Under the pieces are notes generated by a model. The model searched no databases and had not been told where the DNA came from. It was given only the letters and a program-made list of their open reading frames with translations. A program made the translations under genes and the position numbers. 64,000 nt of DNA from Terfezia claveryi (taxonomy: Eukaryota; Ascomycota; Pezizomycetes; Pezizales; Pezizaceae): NCBI GenBank assembly GCA_015179025.1, contig WHUX01000003.1, forward strand, positions 620,001 through 684,000, in the 5' to 3' direction. How positions within the stretch are numbered: the first letter of the stretch is position 1; the number at the start of each line of letters is the position of its first letter. Of this stretch, positions 44,098 through 57,400 are shown piece after piece.

Positions 44098-46023
44098 GGG
44101 AAAACCTTTGAAATAGACATCGATAAGAACTGAAACCTTTGAAATAGACATCATGCAGACTCTCATCACATTCGAAGGCACTAAACCTGTCTTGCCAACA
44201 CACTAAATACACGCGTTATTATCGCTCCCATTCACGCGCACACCATGCATAGCACACACTAGGCAGCATACACAGCAAACGCTACCCAGCATATTCGGCA
44301 AACTCAACATACCCGACACCAGCATATCCAGCGCCCAGCATACGTTGCATACGCATACACGCGCACTCCACATGCCCAGCATACATCAGATACCCGATAT
44401 ATCCCTATACACTCCTTTCCGTACGCTATACGGTATCTCCCAGCGCCATACCACGGCATATTCCCTTTGCTACGCATCTTCCAGCATACCCAGCATAACC
44501 AGCATACGACAGCATTCCTAGCATACCCAGCATACCCCGCGCATTCCTTTCTTTACGCGATGCGATATTAGACTGGAGCTTCCGGAAAGCCTCCGCTAAA
44601 TATACCTATCGCTACACGCTCCTGTGCTTTACATTACGCGCTCATACCGGTACCTAGACCTTACGCGCTTCCGTAGACCTGTTCTCTAGGTTTTAACATA
44701 CTGTACGTAGTCATACAAGTATGACTGCTCTATACGCTCCGATATGGAGACATGCTATAAATTACGCGCTCCTATAGCTATACTTTGGCTTGATATGCTT
44801 CGGTAGCCACAGTCACGCTTCAGGGTAATCTTCTGTCAAGGCCCTGCTTATTGTCTTGGCTCATGATCAAGCATGCGCTGCTGATAGGTAATTGTATTCC
44901 CACTGGTATATTGCCTATTATAGTAGAATATACATAGAATCAAATTATACATATGTATAATTTATAGACCAACCAAGAGGTGATTCTTATAAGTACTTTG
45001 CTGTTAGCTAATAAATAATGTATATTTTCTCTGTCTTTTGTATGTATAGAACTCAATTTGTATACTTAAAGGATGTTAATGCACAGAGTATGGTATTATG
45101 ACATAACGCGAATGTGATCTTGCTATGATATTCCAAAGATCAACGCCATGTATAGCATTATTCTGACCCACAAACAGTCTGATACTATGCTCTACATTCG
45201 TTCAGACATATAATAATTAACTATAGAAGACGCTATGGGTGCAATTGCCGGAAATGAGAAATACGGTAGAGGCATAACTGGATTACCCTGAAGCGTGATA
45301 GTTGCTAAGGAAGCATATCAAGCCAAAGTATAGCTACTAGGAGTACGTAATTATAGCATACATCCATATTGCAGTGCATAGAGCAGTTATACTTGTATGA
45401 CTAGAGTCTAGGTAAATACAGTTTGTTGAACCTAGAGAATAGGTCTACAGAAGCGCATGACGTCAAGGTACCGGTATACGCGTAATGTAAAGCACAGGAG
45501 CGCGTACAGCGATAGGTATATTTAGCGGAGGCTTTCCGGAAGCTCCAGTCTAATATCGCATCGCGTAAAGAAAGGAATGCGCGGGGTATGCTGGGTATGC
45601 TAGGAATGCTGTCGTATGCTGGTTATGCTGGGTATGCTGGAAGATGCGTAGCAAAGGGAATATGCCGTGGTATGGCGCTGGGAGATACCGTATAGCGTAC
45701 GGAAAGGAGTGTATAGGGATATATCGGGTATCTGATGTATGCTGGGCATGTGGAGTGCGCGTGTATGCGTATGCAACGTATGCTGGGCGCTGGATATGCT
45801 GGTGTCGGGTATGTTGAGTTTGCCGAATATGCTGGGTAGCGTTTGCTGTGTATGCTGCCTAGTGTGTGCTATGCATGGTGTGCGCGTGAATGGGAGCGAT
45901 AATAACGCGTGTATTTAGTGTGTTGGCAAGACAGGTTTAGTGCCTTCGAATGTGATGAGAGTCTGCATGATGTCTATTTCAAAGGTTTCAGTTCTTATCG
46001 ATGTCTATTTCAAAGGTTTTCCC
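44098..46023. mobile_element. Fold-back element with ~740-bp inverted arms
   Basis: The left arm (44098-44830) and right arm (45281-46023) are inverted copies around a 450-bp centre. The outer hundreds of bases look identical, and the inner third is clearly diverged. Each end begins GGGAAAACCTTTGAAATAGA and holds two direct copies of AACCTTTGAAATAGACATC. The arms contain many CCCAGCATA-type degenerate repeats. No ORF of note was found, and no target duplication was recognised. It may be a fold-back or Mutator-related non-autonomous element; class uncertain. Confidence 0.85.
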
Positions 46024-46939
46024 GTGGTTATACACAGTGATGCGGTACCGTCTCTCTGAGGCCTCTTGGTTTCCTTGGCAAAAGTGTAAAAAAACGGGGA
46101 CTTGTTATTCTATTTAGTTAATTAAGACTATGGTAAAAAAAGAATGCTCAACTGTACAGAATTCCAAAATACGCGCGAAAACATAGGCACTCTTGGCCTT
46201 CATTGTCCCACAATTTCCTAGGTAAAGTTTTTAGTGACAGCCTTGCACACTGATAATCGATATGTACAGCATCAGTGTACATGCACCTTCCGCAGATTAT
46301 GATATATCTCGAATATCAATCATTTGCCACCGGGGTATCAAACTGTAGGGAGTTTCCAATTTCAGTATCCGTCAAACCTAGAGTATATCTAGAGTATACG
46401 GATATTGACTGTAGACATGCGGTATGTTCCACGAAGAAAATTTTCCCTGCAGAACTACTCCACGACTGAGCCATGTCAAGAGAGTCGCTGCATACTCGGT
46501 ACTAGGCACTGCTGCAAGGTTTTACTGCATTCACTGTGTAATGAAAAATATATGTATGTGACTCTGAACCAAAAATAGGGCGCATAAGTACGGCGTAGTT
46601 ATACTCTACAACAGTGTAAACATCAATCCCCATTATTCCCGCAATGAGGAACTCATGCCAGGCTGTATGCTTGGTAACGCTAGAGAGTCTACTAAGCAGT
46701 AGTACTGATAGAATGTAAAGCCTGTGGAGTTCCTCATTCTGAGTATATTCAGTATGGATGCCCTAACATAAGCGTACCTCCAGTAGCTGGAGGAATTAAT
46801 TTGAAGTGCATCTTTTTGAATTCCCCCAACATTAATTCTAGCTAGATGTTTTCTAGTGTCCCAACATCCTCATGAAATATAGTTCCCTTACGCCTAGGTC
46901 TGTGGGTCTCATCATATATCGCTCCTTGTTCAGCCTGAT
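46024..46939. other. Intergenic
   Basis: No supportable gene or repeat. Confidence 0.4.
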
Positions 46940-47430
46940 TCACACTGAAGTCAGCGTCGATAGCGAAGGATTCGAATTATGGCTTGAGAAACAATTCTTA
47001 ATTACCTCGGTGAGTTCACGGCATGCGTGAATTCTCTTGCATTCATCGTCAGTCTCCTATTTCAAGATGAATTAATTTTTGTTCCCCTGAAGTATCTAGA
47101 GATAGCTTGTATGAGGAGAAGGGATACCTACCTCGATCCGCCATTGTTGTATGGAGATTCCGTCCGCTGTTTGAATGAGACTTTCGCCTAGCTTATCCTT
47201 TAGTACTTTTTCGATAGCATGGTGATTGGCGTAACGGGATAAAACCGTGGTCACGGTTGTAAAATCTCGGTATACTACGTGCCCCGAGCTCGTTATTGTC
47301 CTCTGCGATGACTTGAACTGGATTTCGTACAGTCAAGGGTAACCGAATTAGGAGCTTTCGGTTGCTGATATGCTTGCTGCTTTTCGTCGCCACCTTTTGT
47401 TTGGATAACTTTCGAGTTCTTGCTCCCCAT
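46940..47430 (-). pseudogene. Unknown conserved-looking protein, frameshifted
   Basis: The ATG at 47430 opens GSKNSKVIQTKGGDEKQQ and APNSVTLDC. After a frame change near 47330 the text continues YEIQFKSSQRTITSSGHVVY, RDFTTVTTVLSRYANHHAIE, KVLKDKLGESLIQTADGISI and QQWRIE. An intron at 47057-47131 (GTAGGT...AAATAG) joins in frame to ETDDECKRIHACRELTE. The coherent protein text and clean splice show it was a gene. I do not recognise the family. Confidence 0.5.
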
Positions 47431-48023
47431 TACGCCTAGAACTGCCAGTAGTTTAGGGATCAGGTCATGCACCGGCGGCTAGATCAATGCTTGTAGAGAG
47501 GAATCGACAAAGGTATTTACTTGAAAATTTTTAAGAGCGGGACTTTGGTTGGTTAGTCACACCAAATCTATCTCACGGTTCTGGAACCTCTGTTAGGCGT
47601 TGATAAGGAGCACGCTGAAGGCTACCGCTATTGTGAGGTTTTCCACCGGTCCTACGTATACTTTGCTACTGGTCTACTGTATGTTGCAACTGGAATAGCA
47701 GGCTATATCTGGGCTTCGCCTCACTCTGCTAGTAAGTTTGAATCATTCCCCACTACTTATATGCTAGTGTTTTGAATATTCCTAAACAACTGGATCAAGA
47801 CACAAGCGGCCGCGGAAATGCGTGGCACTTGATCATGTGTTGCCTTCAGCAAGGCAGACAGGGTAGGTAGGTACCTATGTTGCCAATGACCGTGATCGCG
47901 GCTGAGTGCAGCTGCATATAATCAATTTCATGCACCTGCCTATGGCCACTGGCTCTTTTTTTTTTTTTTTTTTTGTGCCAGTGACTCGCATACAGTTCGG
48001 TAGTCTAAGTTGGCAGTGACTTA
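47431..48023. other. Intergenic
   Basis: No gene seen. A T18 run lies at 47957-47974. Confidence 0.4.
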
Positions 48024-48139
48024 CAGCGATTGACCGGTCGATGGGATGGATCAGTGCGCGCCTTGACCTGAACTGTATTCTGGTTGATTACAACCAGCTT
48101 GGGCTAGGTTATCCCATCGACCGGTCAGGTCAATTGCTG
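48024..48139. mobile_element. 116-bp TA-flanked MITE
   Basis: The left end CAGCGATTGACCGGTCGATG and the right end CATCGACCGGTCAGGTCAAT with TGCTG following are inverted near-copies. TA dinucleotides flank at 48022-48023 and 48140-48141. It is non-coding. Confidence 0.75.
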
Positions 48140-48141
48140 TA

Positions 48142-48910
48142 TATCCTTGTCCATAGAAGGGCAATGTAGGTACGGTGGTTACCTAACCGATGCATCTGTT
48201 CCCATAGCAGATATTAGCTGTGTATGAGGCTGAGTTGAGATGCTGCTTCATTTCGTTGCCGCAAAATTTAGATAGGCGGGCTTCGCCTCAATACTATATC
48301 ACCAGAATTCGGTTTTGTGGCCCGCAACTTGTAGTTACAAATTGGGTCTGTCAAATCCCAAGTCAGGTGTGCCTTGCTTGCTTGTTGGTTGTTGGTGAAT
48401 TTCTGAATTTAGTTATTTTTGATGTAAAACCCGGTCCGTATTATCATGGTACCTACTGTATGTGACCGCATCGCCACTGGATAATCTGATCAGGTCAATG
48501 GTAACCTGCTTCGAGAGGCGAATATTGGAGCAAGGCACATCACAGAAAGTGTATTGATGTGTAAATACACATCGCTTAAGTAGCAGTCTCTTCGTCACTG
48601 TGGCCCCATCGAATCGATCATATGGCCTACTGTCTTAAATCCACATGCTAATTCCCGGGAATATACATCAAGTCACAAGTCTACTATTCTGTGATTGGGC
48701 CACGAAAGTAAAGAGTTCAATACCTTCATATTCACTCTACAGCTGCAAAGTACAGTGTCCCGGTTTTGTATCTACATTGATATTCTTGTTTTCAAAGCTA
48801 GGCACTTCTATAAGATAGGGCTAGTTCAATGTTTTTCCTCTCCAAGTTTATTTCTAACGTGCCCACGGGTGGATGCGTGAAGCATAGGAATCGTTATATC
48901 ACACCTGACT
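48142..48910. other. Intergenic
   Basis: Only short ORFs without family resemblance. Confidence 0.4.
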
Positions 48911-51314
48911 ATGGGTACAAACTCACAGGATGCGACTACGCAATGGCCAGATAAAAGTATCTCCGCGCAGCTTCGGTACTATCCAGTACACCAAGCACAA
49001 GCAGACCTGGACTTCGAGTCGACACGTCTATTTGCACCAGACGATAGTGAACGAGGCACAGGGGAGATTGCCGCAGTAGAAGCGTGTAAGGTGGGCAGCG
49101 GAGGAAGTATGTCTAGCTTTTCTTTCCCGTGTATTAAGGCATTGAACAGTAGTTCCTGGCTGGAGGCACGCAAAAGTATTCTAATAGAAAATTCTCATAT
49201 ACAGGTGTTGTAGTCGATAATAAAATCAGAACCCACGCAAGATTGGATCAATTTTTGTGAGTATATGAGTATAATATCCATATCTAATAAGCGCATATTC
49301 TAGCAGTCCTTGGGATTATAGAATTGACATTCCATTATATTGAAATTATTGATGCTAATGTCTCATTCTATATCAAACAGACGTTATGACCGTAACAGCC
49401 ATAGTTTGAAAGACAATGGGTTAGAGGTCAGCAAAGATTATCGATGTGCCACTCTATTGTACAAACCCAAATCATTACTGTCATTTGAACTACAAAATGT
49501 CATTTCATCAAGGATTCACTAATTCTTTGGAACTCCAATTTGCGGTGCCAGCATTTTATTCCAGCAGAATTCTCGCGCAAAACTAGAGATAAGCTACGAT
49601 GGTTTTCGATTATTACTGAACCATATGAATGCTTTCCCCGAGATCTCCGAAATTGTTAAAGCCTTTGGGCAAAGGACTGTGGGCCTAGGGGTAGAGGATG
49701 AGAGCTGGGCTGGCTACTATTCTCGCATCAACAGTAGTTCAATTACTCCTCAAGACCTTCTGTTGCAGTCGACTGGCCTCGGAAATACGGGAAGCCAGTT
49801 TGGCGATGCGATGGCTCCGGGAGTTCGTCAACAAGCAGCTGTGATATCAGACCCAGGTATGATTTCATCCCTTTCCAAGACGATCCGCCTTGATCACAAC
49901 TTTGACAACGAGATGAAGAAGTACTAAGAGAGTGAATCGTTGGATAAACGAATAGGTACCATTTCCAGTAACCATGGTAGCTTATTGCAATCCCATGTTC
50001 AATACCATTATGAGGTTTGCTATATACTCCGCCATGTGGAGCGCGCCGAAATGGACAGGCCGAATTCATGGACCATTCGCAAAACTGCTTTTTACCAGAA
50101 ATTTTCTTCTCAACTAGCACAAAGCCACTCACTGCTCATTGAGCCATCCACCGCACTTCAACAGCAGCTAGCAACAGTACTCACACCCCAGTCAACGTCT
50201 GCTATTGATTTTCCAAAGCACTGGACAACTTTTCCAATGATGTGCCTGGGAACAATCTCCATAAATTGGCGCACTTATATCAACTTCATGAGTTCCGAGA
50301 TAGAAAAAATTGTCAGTTGATCCTCAACCATTCCATGGTTATATCTGTATCCTTGAATCGTTTCTCCATCTTCCTTATTATTTTTTGCTAATCCTGACGT
50401 TCAGCACACAAAATTCAAGTTCGAACAACTGGAGAGGTTAGAACCTCAAATTAGCACAGACCTTGCTAGAGTCACCTTCACAGATTTGAGGACTCTCCAA
50501 ACCTTCGTGGATAAGGGGCTTCATAGTATTCACGTATTGGACTTGAATAGCGAGGTTCTACAAGTTATGCTGGAAGACTGCGAGAAGATAAAGCTACTAG
50601 AAAGTCAAATGCACAATGGGGAAGTCCAGCGGTATCATGAGTTTCAAGATGTTATTCAAACCCGTCACCGAGAACAGCTCTTTTGCAAGAAAAGTTTGCA
50701 ATCAATATGTGATCGGGCTGAGCGCATTTCTCGAATGGTAAGTTTTCCCTTTACTTTAAACTCTATTTATTATTTATGTGTACATGTGTACTCATCACTT
50801 CCATAATTACGCGTTTAGATAGGAAATACCATTGCATTACGAGACAGCTCCACAATGAGAGAGCTTACACAGATTTCTGGAAGGGAGGCTGTCCACATCC
50901 ATGCCCTGACTGAAAAGACGGTGGAAGACACACGGGCCATGAAGCTCTTGACCTTGATGGCTCTATTGTACTTGCCCGCTTCGTTTACTGCAGTAAGATG
51001 ATCCTAGTTGAAGCAATTGCATGTGATCTATGCAGACCAAATATTAGCCTCATCGTGATGCTGACATCCTTCTCTCACAGGGCTTCTTTGGAATGGGCTA
51101 TGTAACGCTTAAATCGACCACGAATGGTGGGGTCACCGTGCACTCAACTGATGAATTATGGTTTTACCTGGCAATAACAATCCCGCTAATGTTCTTGACA
51201 TGTCTTTCTTATTTTCTTTGGGGACATTTGAGAAAGCGAAGGGCAAGACGAGAATATCAGCGTGAGACTAAGGACAGTCGTATTTCCACATTTGGCAGCG
51301 AATTTGGAGTCTAG
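48911..51314 (+). pseudogene. CorA-like membrane protein, decayed
   Basis: The N-terminal exon (MGTNSQDATTQWPDKSISAQ, FSFPCIKALNSSSWLEARKS), VLGIIELTFHYIEIIDANVS, HFIPAEFSRKTRDKLRWFSI, CYILRHVERAEMDRPNSWTI and FPMMCLGTISINWRTYINFM follow the layout of fungal CorA-like proteins. Introns at 50312-50404, 50738-50818 and 50993-51080 splice cleanly. The C-terminus has a long helix, LMALLYLPASFTAGFFGMGY (the CorA end-of-TM1 signature position) and a second membrane segment WFYLAITIPLMFLTCLSYFL, then a basic tail. Frame breaks lie near 49205, 49290, 49388 and 49640, with TAA at 49925-49927. The family includes Mg transporters, but the fungal members' role is uncertain. Confidence 0.75.
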
Positions 51315-52638
51315 ACATACGTTGAACCAAAGACCCTGCATCCTACGATCTAAGGGGGTTTCTTTTTTTCCTTAACTAACTTCCGCCATGTCCGAATATC
51401 GATGTATATATTACTAGCATATAGTTTAGTTCTTTGTGAATTTGGTTTATATTTATATGAATAAACGGTAGGCACCAGTATGCTTACCCGCCACCTGCTG
51501 AGTTTACTAAGTATCCACTTATATACTTGAAGCATTGTTCCGGTCACTGAATTTTTGCCCTTTAACTTTCATAGGATACTTTTAATGTCTCAGTATGTAG
51601 ATAACAACATCCGATGATAGCATAATAATCTTAGTAGATGATATGCCAGTGATCATCTTGTTTCTTGGAACCATTAATAATTTTTGTGAAATACAAGGAT
51701 TGGTATGAATACCACACACTACTGACTAGAACTAAACTATTACCTTACGGCCAACATGAACGTTAGTTTTTTTTTACCTTTGTTTAGTGTCTACTAACCA
51801 GCAATCGGTCTAAGACCATGACCGGGTCCCGATGCTTACCCTTTAAAGGTTCTGCTTGAATGATTCGGTACAACAGGCGCGCACAATATCCAGCCTCATG
51901 AGCCTAGGAAATGGGAAAGGAAAACCTGTCTCAAAATTCATATGCCTCCACCACCATCTACCGTCACTGTTTAAAAAGAAAAGAAATCCGTAATCGCATT
52001 CTCCCATGTCCAACTTGGTGAGAAAGGTCTCCACAAGTCGACCGTCACCATCTTTTCCCTTCCTTCACCTTCCTCATCCGCTTCCTCTTATCGTCCATCT
52101 CCTCAACATCCCCCACCCCAAAAATATCCAAGGCCAAATTTTGAAATACAAGGAATACGCTGGTCTTGAAGCATCCTCTAAAACGTGAATATCCTTAAAG
52201 TAATGCCATACGGAGTACAGTACTTAGCTATGAAAAGTGTCAGTGTAGCCCTATGGTGATTCTAGTCCTAGTACTCCTCTGTTCTTTTCCGGTGGTGTTA
52301 CGTGAAAATCATTGCCATATAAAAAATTGCACCAGAGTGGTATAACATGCTAGGGTATGGGGTGCACTGCATTATCACTAAAACATATGCATGCTTTTGA
52401 TGTCAAGGTGACCCATCAGGACGAATATCGAGATGACAATCCCACAAGTCGTAATTGCGTGGTCTCTCTGGAGAAAAGCCCTAGTTCGAGTTCAAGCCGC
52501 TCCGTCAAGTTCTTTATTCCTTTGTAAATTCTTCTCACATTATGTCACTCGAAAACAACTGCAGATGGCTACCTACTTCCTAGTACTCCGTACAGTACGG
52601 GAATCACCATACCGGTACTTCCTAAGCAGAACTTAATT
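51315..52638. other. Intergenic
   Basis: No supportable gene on either strand; AT-rich with a pyrimidine-rich patch near 52040-52100. Confidence 0.4.
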
Positions 52639-53316
52639 AGTGGTAGTCAAATGAGAAAATTTTTGTGATCAATTGCATAATTTTTGATCTTGGCCTACAC
52701 GCTGATTGGCGCTTGGCAAAAAAACCTACTTTGCCAAGATCAAAAATTTTTGATATGCAGCCCTTTCATCAATGGACTCCAGAGTCGATTGATGGTGATG
52801 GATAAATCAAAAATTTTTATTGACGGCTTAATCATCCATACAAACAACATCACCACATCCCACCACACTACACCACACCGTACCATACCACAACTTCTAT
52901 CAAGTAAGCATGTCGCAAGTTAGCACATCCTCTTCCACATCTTACAGATGGGAAAAAGAAGAAACAGAAGATCTAATAAGCTGGATGGAGGACAATCTTG
53001 AAGTTATGAAAGGCAAGCAAGCGCTTTGGTATAAGCAGGTGAAAGATGATCTTTTCGAAAGTAAAGATCAGATTACAGCGGTTCGAATAGGACAGAAAAT
53101 TGCGCTCTCGAGATCGTCAAGATGTTCTTGGATTCGGGATTTTTCAGTATAACGAGGCATTGATAGCTGATATGTTAACCATCACGATTAATCAATAACA
53201 ACTTTTTTTCAAATTACGCGGTCAAATGGGACACCTCAATATGGTTTAGTCTGTACAGGGGAGCTTGGTCAATTTTGCATATCAATAAAAAAAAAATTTC
53301 TCATTTGACTACCACT
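52639..53316 (+). mobile_element. TIR element with SANT-like ORF
   Basis: Inverted ends AGTGGTAGTCAAATGAGAAA and TTTCTCATTTGACTACCACT are flanked by ATT at 52636-52638 and 53317-53319. AATTTTTGATC-type inverted motifs recur inside (about 52655, 52735, 52808). One short DNA-binding ORF is present and no transposase. It resembles in plan, but not in end sequence, the element at 10820-11562. Confidence 0.7.
52910..53152 (+). CDS. Myb/SANT-like DNA-binding ORF of TIR element
   Basis: An 80-codon ORF. After a Ser/Thr-rich start, YRWEKEETEDLISWMEDNLE and KQALWYKQVKDDLFES form the trihelix pattern (spaced Trp residues) of Myb/SANT-like domains found in fungal transposon-linked proteins. The frame ends before the third helix is complete. 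Probably the element's own DNA-binding protein or a truncated remnant. Confidence 0.55.
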   Translation: MSQVSTSSSTSYRWEKEETEDLISWMEDNLEVMKGKQALWYKQVKDDLFESKDQITAVRIGQKIALSRSSRCSWIRDFSV

Positions 53317-53319
53317 ATT

Positions 53320-54441
53320 ATGTAGCTAGTGGGGTTACCGTGGTTACAACCATTTTTGCAGGAGTGCAAAACTAAGTACCTACTTCTGTAGTTGCTCGGA
53401 AGCAGAATTGTCGTACATTCAAGATCTGAAGTGCAACAGCGCAAATCAATCTCGGGGCAGGCAACCAGGAGAGGCTGAAATACAAAACTTTGTGATCATG
53501 ATCACACAGGACACAGAATACAGCCAGTGGCGCTCTTAATGCGACAGGGCTTAAATTCCAGCCTCACTGTAACCGAGTACCAGTAAACACATGCTTTAAG
53601 AGGTCATTGGATGTGAAAGAAAAACAAAATTCGGTAATGTGAGTGAAACTAGGCACCACTTGCAATTGCATTTTAGGCTGAGAAGCGAAATACATGAAGG
53701 TCCTAAATATATATTATACACATACATATCCAAATCAGAGACACTCAGGTTAAGGTGTCGCCAGTGAACTTCCGACATCAAGAGTTTCACTTTCAGATCT
53801 ACTACCAATCATACATGTAGCTTTCTTAGGGAATCCCTGTTCTAACCCAATATTGTACAACATGCAGTTATTTATTGCTGGACCTATGACCTCACTCACA
53901 TATCAGCGCTTAGGGATATTGAAGCATAGCTCATTTTGTTGATAAGTAAATTGCGCGGGGATACGAAGGTGTTGTGATCTAGTCTACACGTGAGTTGAAG
54001 GGTTGAGGTTGGCATGCAGATCTGTTAGTCTGGTTGCACAACCTCTCGTAGAGAATATGGATTGTAGTTCTGATGAGCTCAGTCTATCCCAGCGCCAGCT
54101 TCTTGCGAAACGAACCCAGGACGTTTGACATCCTGAATACCTACCGCCCTTATATTTCTAGGTTGATCATTACACATCTTCATGCACTCATACCGTGGTC
54201 TCAAATCGATCGTCTGAGAATTCATCACAACCCCGAAAACACCACGGCCTGCCTACGGCACCGAATACAACGAACTCCATGCAAAGTCAAACCCGAGAGT
54301 ATAGAGCCACATAAAAAGGGTAAACAGCTCAGGGTAAACAATCCACTTCTTTAGGTATTTGTCTGCGGCCAAATCTGTTGGTTCTTACATATTCATGCAA
54401 CAGTCAGTGTGTCTTCATGAGCTGACTCGATTAACAAGTCA
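53320..54441. other. Intergenic
   Basis: No supportable gene. A TAGTCTGGTTGCACAACC motif of the micro-insertion family occurs at 54026-54043, without a recognisable flanking duplication. Confidence 0.4.
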
Positions 54442-57400
54442 ATGGCTGAAAGCGGGACGGTCAACGCACACGAGTGCCTCAACCTGGTAGATACATATAT
54501 TGAGGTTGAAAAATATTTCTATCGCCACAATGCCGAAGCACGGAAATGCAAATGCCTGCAGTTTTGGGGTCTACTCCCGGCCAAGGTTGGATATACAACT
54601 AAATCAAATTCTTGCTTCAGGGAGAATATGGTGAAGGTTGATATCTTTTCCTGGAGTGGGGTTGAGACACTGGTACGGGGGATGAATACAAGCCTTGTGG
54701 AATCTATACTGGATTGTGATTGCACAGCTTGCCAGTTGTTGCACTTTTTGGAAAATATTAAAACGGTTGAGAGGAGAGCGAGAGTTATTAGCGATATGGA
54801 ACTGTTCGGTGCTAAAGGAGTATCCCCAACCGGCAATCAGCCTCCAAAGAGCACAAAGGCAGACGGTTCGAAGGCAGTTCTGTTTGCAATATTATGTTAC
54901 CTGGGAACTCCCTTTATGATATATTTCGACATATGGGAGGACAGTTCTCGGGACCCGGGAAAGATTGATCTCATGAGATTCCGGCCCGACAAAGGGCTGG
55001 TTTTTGAATGTTTCCTTAGCCTATACGAGCTACAAGAGATCGCTGAAGGAGGATTCGGTGGGAGTGCAAACCAAAAACACACGTCAATCAATGAACAAAC
55101 CAATAACTTTATAGAAGCATTTCAGCAGGTGGAGCGTCAATTTCAGCCATTGCAGCTTTCTCCTGCAATCCAGTCCTTGACGGTTCCCGATGGTACTGTT
55201 TTTCCCTTCCATGACTTTAGATACCAGCAACATGGGGGCCAGGCAGGGATATATGCCATCAAGGTTTTAGGAGAGTTCAGGGAGGGTCTTATAAAAGGAC
55301 ATTCCACCGATGTACAATCCCCGCTATCCCATCTTTGCTATTTGAAAAGCCTTGCATAAGACTATCGAGATCTAACCTTGTGATGCCTCAAACGTTTATG
55401 AGAGGTCTAGGATGACACATTTATTTGCAAGGTGATTGAAAGAGGGCGTGGTGCAGGGCAGGAATGTATGGTGGGAGAAGCGGCAGATCATGAAAAGAAT
55501 GGTATGTCGCGAATGAAAAAACTAGATCATCCAAACTTGATTCAGATGCACTTGTGGTTCGATTTTCTTGATACTAGGGTATTCCTCTTGCCATGCTATC
55601 ATGGAGACTTGGAGGAGTTGTTGAGAGGTGAATTCAATCACCGGGATTTCAATCCTCCCCCGCTATCACCTAACGTCATTGGTAGCTCCTTCTACAGTTT
55701 CCCAACCGAAGGATGGTTATGGAAAGGCATGTTGGGTATTTTAGATGGCCTAACACGTTTCCACGGGACTGCTGCAAACCAGGGTGTTCAGGCGACGCAT
55801 TTGGACTTGAAGCCGTCGAATATACTGATCAGCAGGGCGGGAGAGATGGTTATATCAGACTGCGGGACATCGAGAGTCACTCATGAAGATCGCACAAGAT
55901 TGACAACCCAGCGGTTTGTCGGCACTACAGCCTATAGCCCCCCTTGGACGGAAAGAGATGCACAGTTTTCTCACCCACAACCTAAATTAAACCAAAGTTT
56001 CGATGTTTGGTCCATGGCATGCATTCTGTTGGAGGTTTTGATCTTTATAATACAAGACGTAGGGGGTATAAAACGATTCCGCGTAGCGAAAACGGAGACA
56101 AATATGGACGGGATCATGAATAGCGAGAGCTCAAGATCAACTTTCTGGTATTTCGAATCCCGGGAACAAAATACCGCCAAGCTGAAGGATATTGTTGCTG
56201 AATGGCTTGATCGAGCAGATGCCATGGCCCAGATCACTGAAGATAATACAGGTACACTCTCCAGGCTAGCTGCACGACTCCGCGTAATGTTCAGGTTTGG
56301 TCCTATTGAGCGTGGGACTATTGAAGACTGCTCGAGACACCTTCGGGGAGATCTGGTGGCTCCATCGCGTTCTACATCACAGCTCCCTTTGGAAACACCC
56401 AATGTATCTACAGGGTTTGGGTTCAGATCCCGTTCCTATACAGAGCAGGACCTGGAAGCGATGATTGATATTGTCCACGAAAGCAATAGTAACTTATTTG
56501 GTGGTGACGAGCTGGGTTATATTGATGGCTCAAATCAATCTTGCCGCGGTATTCCCAGGACAGTGTCTAATCTGTAGGTTACTGAGCTCATATATATTCG
56601 GATCAAGGCGCAGTTTTATCGTCTAACCCTCGCATCCATAGGCCATTGACATATCTACGTGGTCATGCACAAGAAGAATGTCCATGCAGGATCCGGATCT
56701 TTGAAAATGAACAAATTTTGACGATATCAATAGCATTTGTACTCAGAGGAAGGATCTTTTTCGAGAATGTAACATGTATGTGGAAACTCTCCGGGAGGAC
56801 TAAGGATAGAAAGTCGAATTGGAATACAGGCTTCGGATTGAATTAACGAATGTAACAGTACAGCGAAAACTGGATTCCTTGGCTCAGAGGAACCTCTTTG
56901 ACGTTAACCGCCACCAGATGGGGGAGACAGGTGTCATCTGGGGTTTTACAGGACTCCATCAAACCCAGCTTTTCAAGACGAGGGACCTCACATGTAAGCT
57001 CACTGATGGATTGGATTATTTGGATCTACCTAGGAAAACTACTCGGTGCCTGGACCTAACGATTGAGCAGCATTTATGGCAATTCAAGAGGTCCTCCTTG
57101 GACAAGAATATATTCCCGGGAGTCAGTAAGTCTTCTCCGTGCAATACCCCTGTGTAATCGTGTAATTAATTATCTCTAGTTATCAATTAAAAGCCTGTAC
57201 AGTGCAGGCCCGAGCGAGCTTACCCGGTATACGTAGGGCGGCGAACATCACTGTGTTAATTGCACGGGTTGAACTGTGGATAGAGGTGCCTGATTCCCAA
57301 AAGCCATCTCTGGTATGTGCGTCCCCGCCCTGAAGTAAAGAACCTACAGGAACTTGGCCCTTCGCACTTTACTTACAGTATAACAACAAGGATGGCAGAA

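Noticed and set aside
44240..44560. CRISPR-like spaced repeats (CCCAGCATA)
   Set aside because: Repeats are short, degenerate and irregularly spaced, lie in both arms of a fold-back element, and the genome is eukaryotic.
54026..54043. Tenth micro-insertion candidate
   Set aside because: The TAGTCTGGTTGCACAACC motif is there, but no flanking direct repeat could be found.
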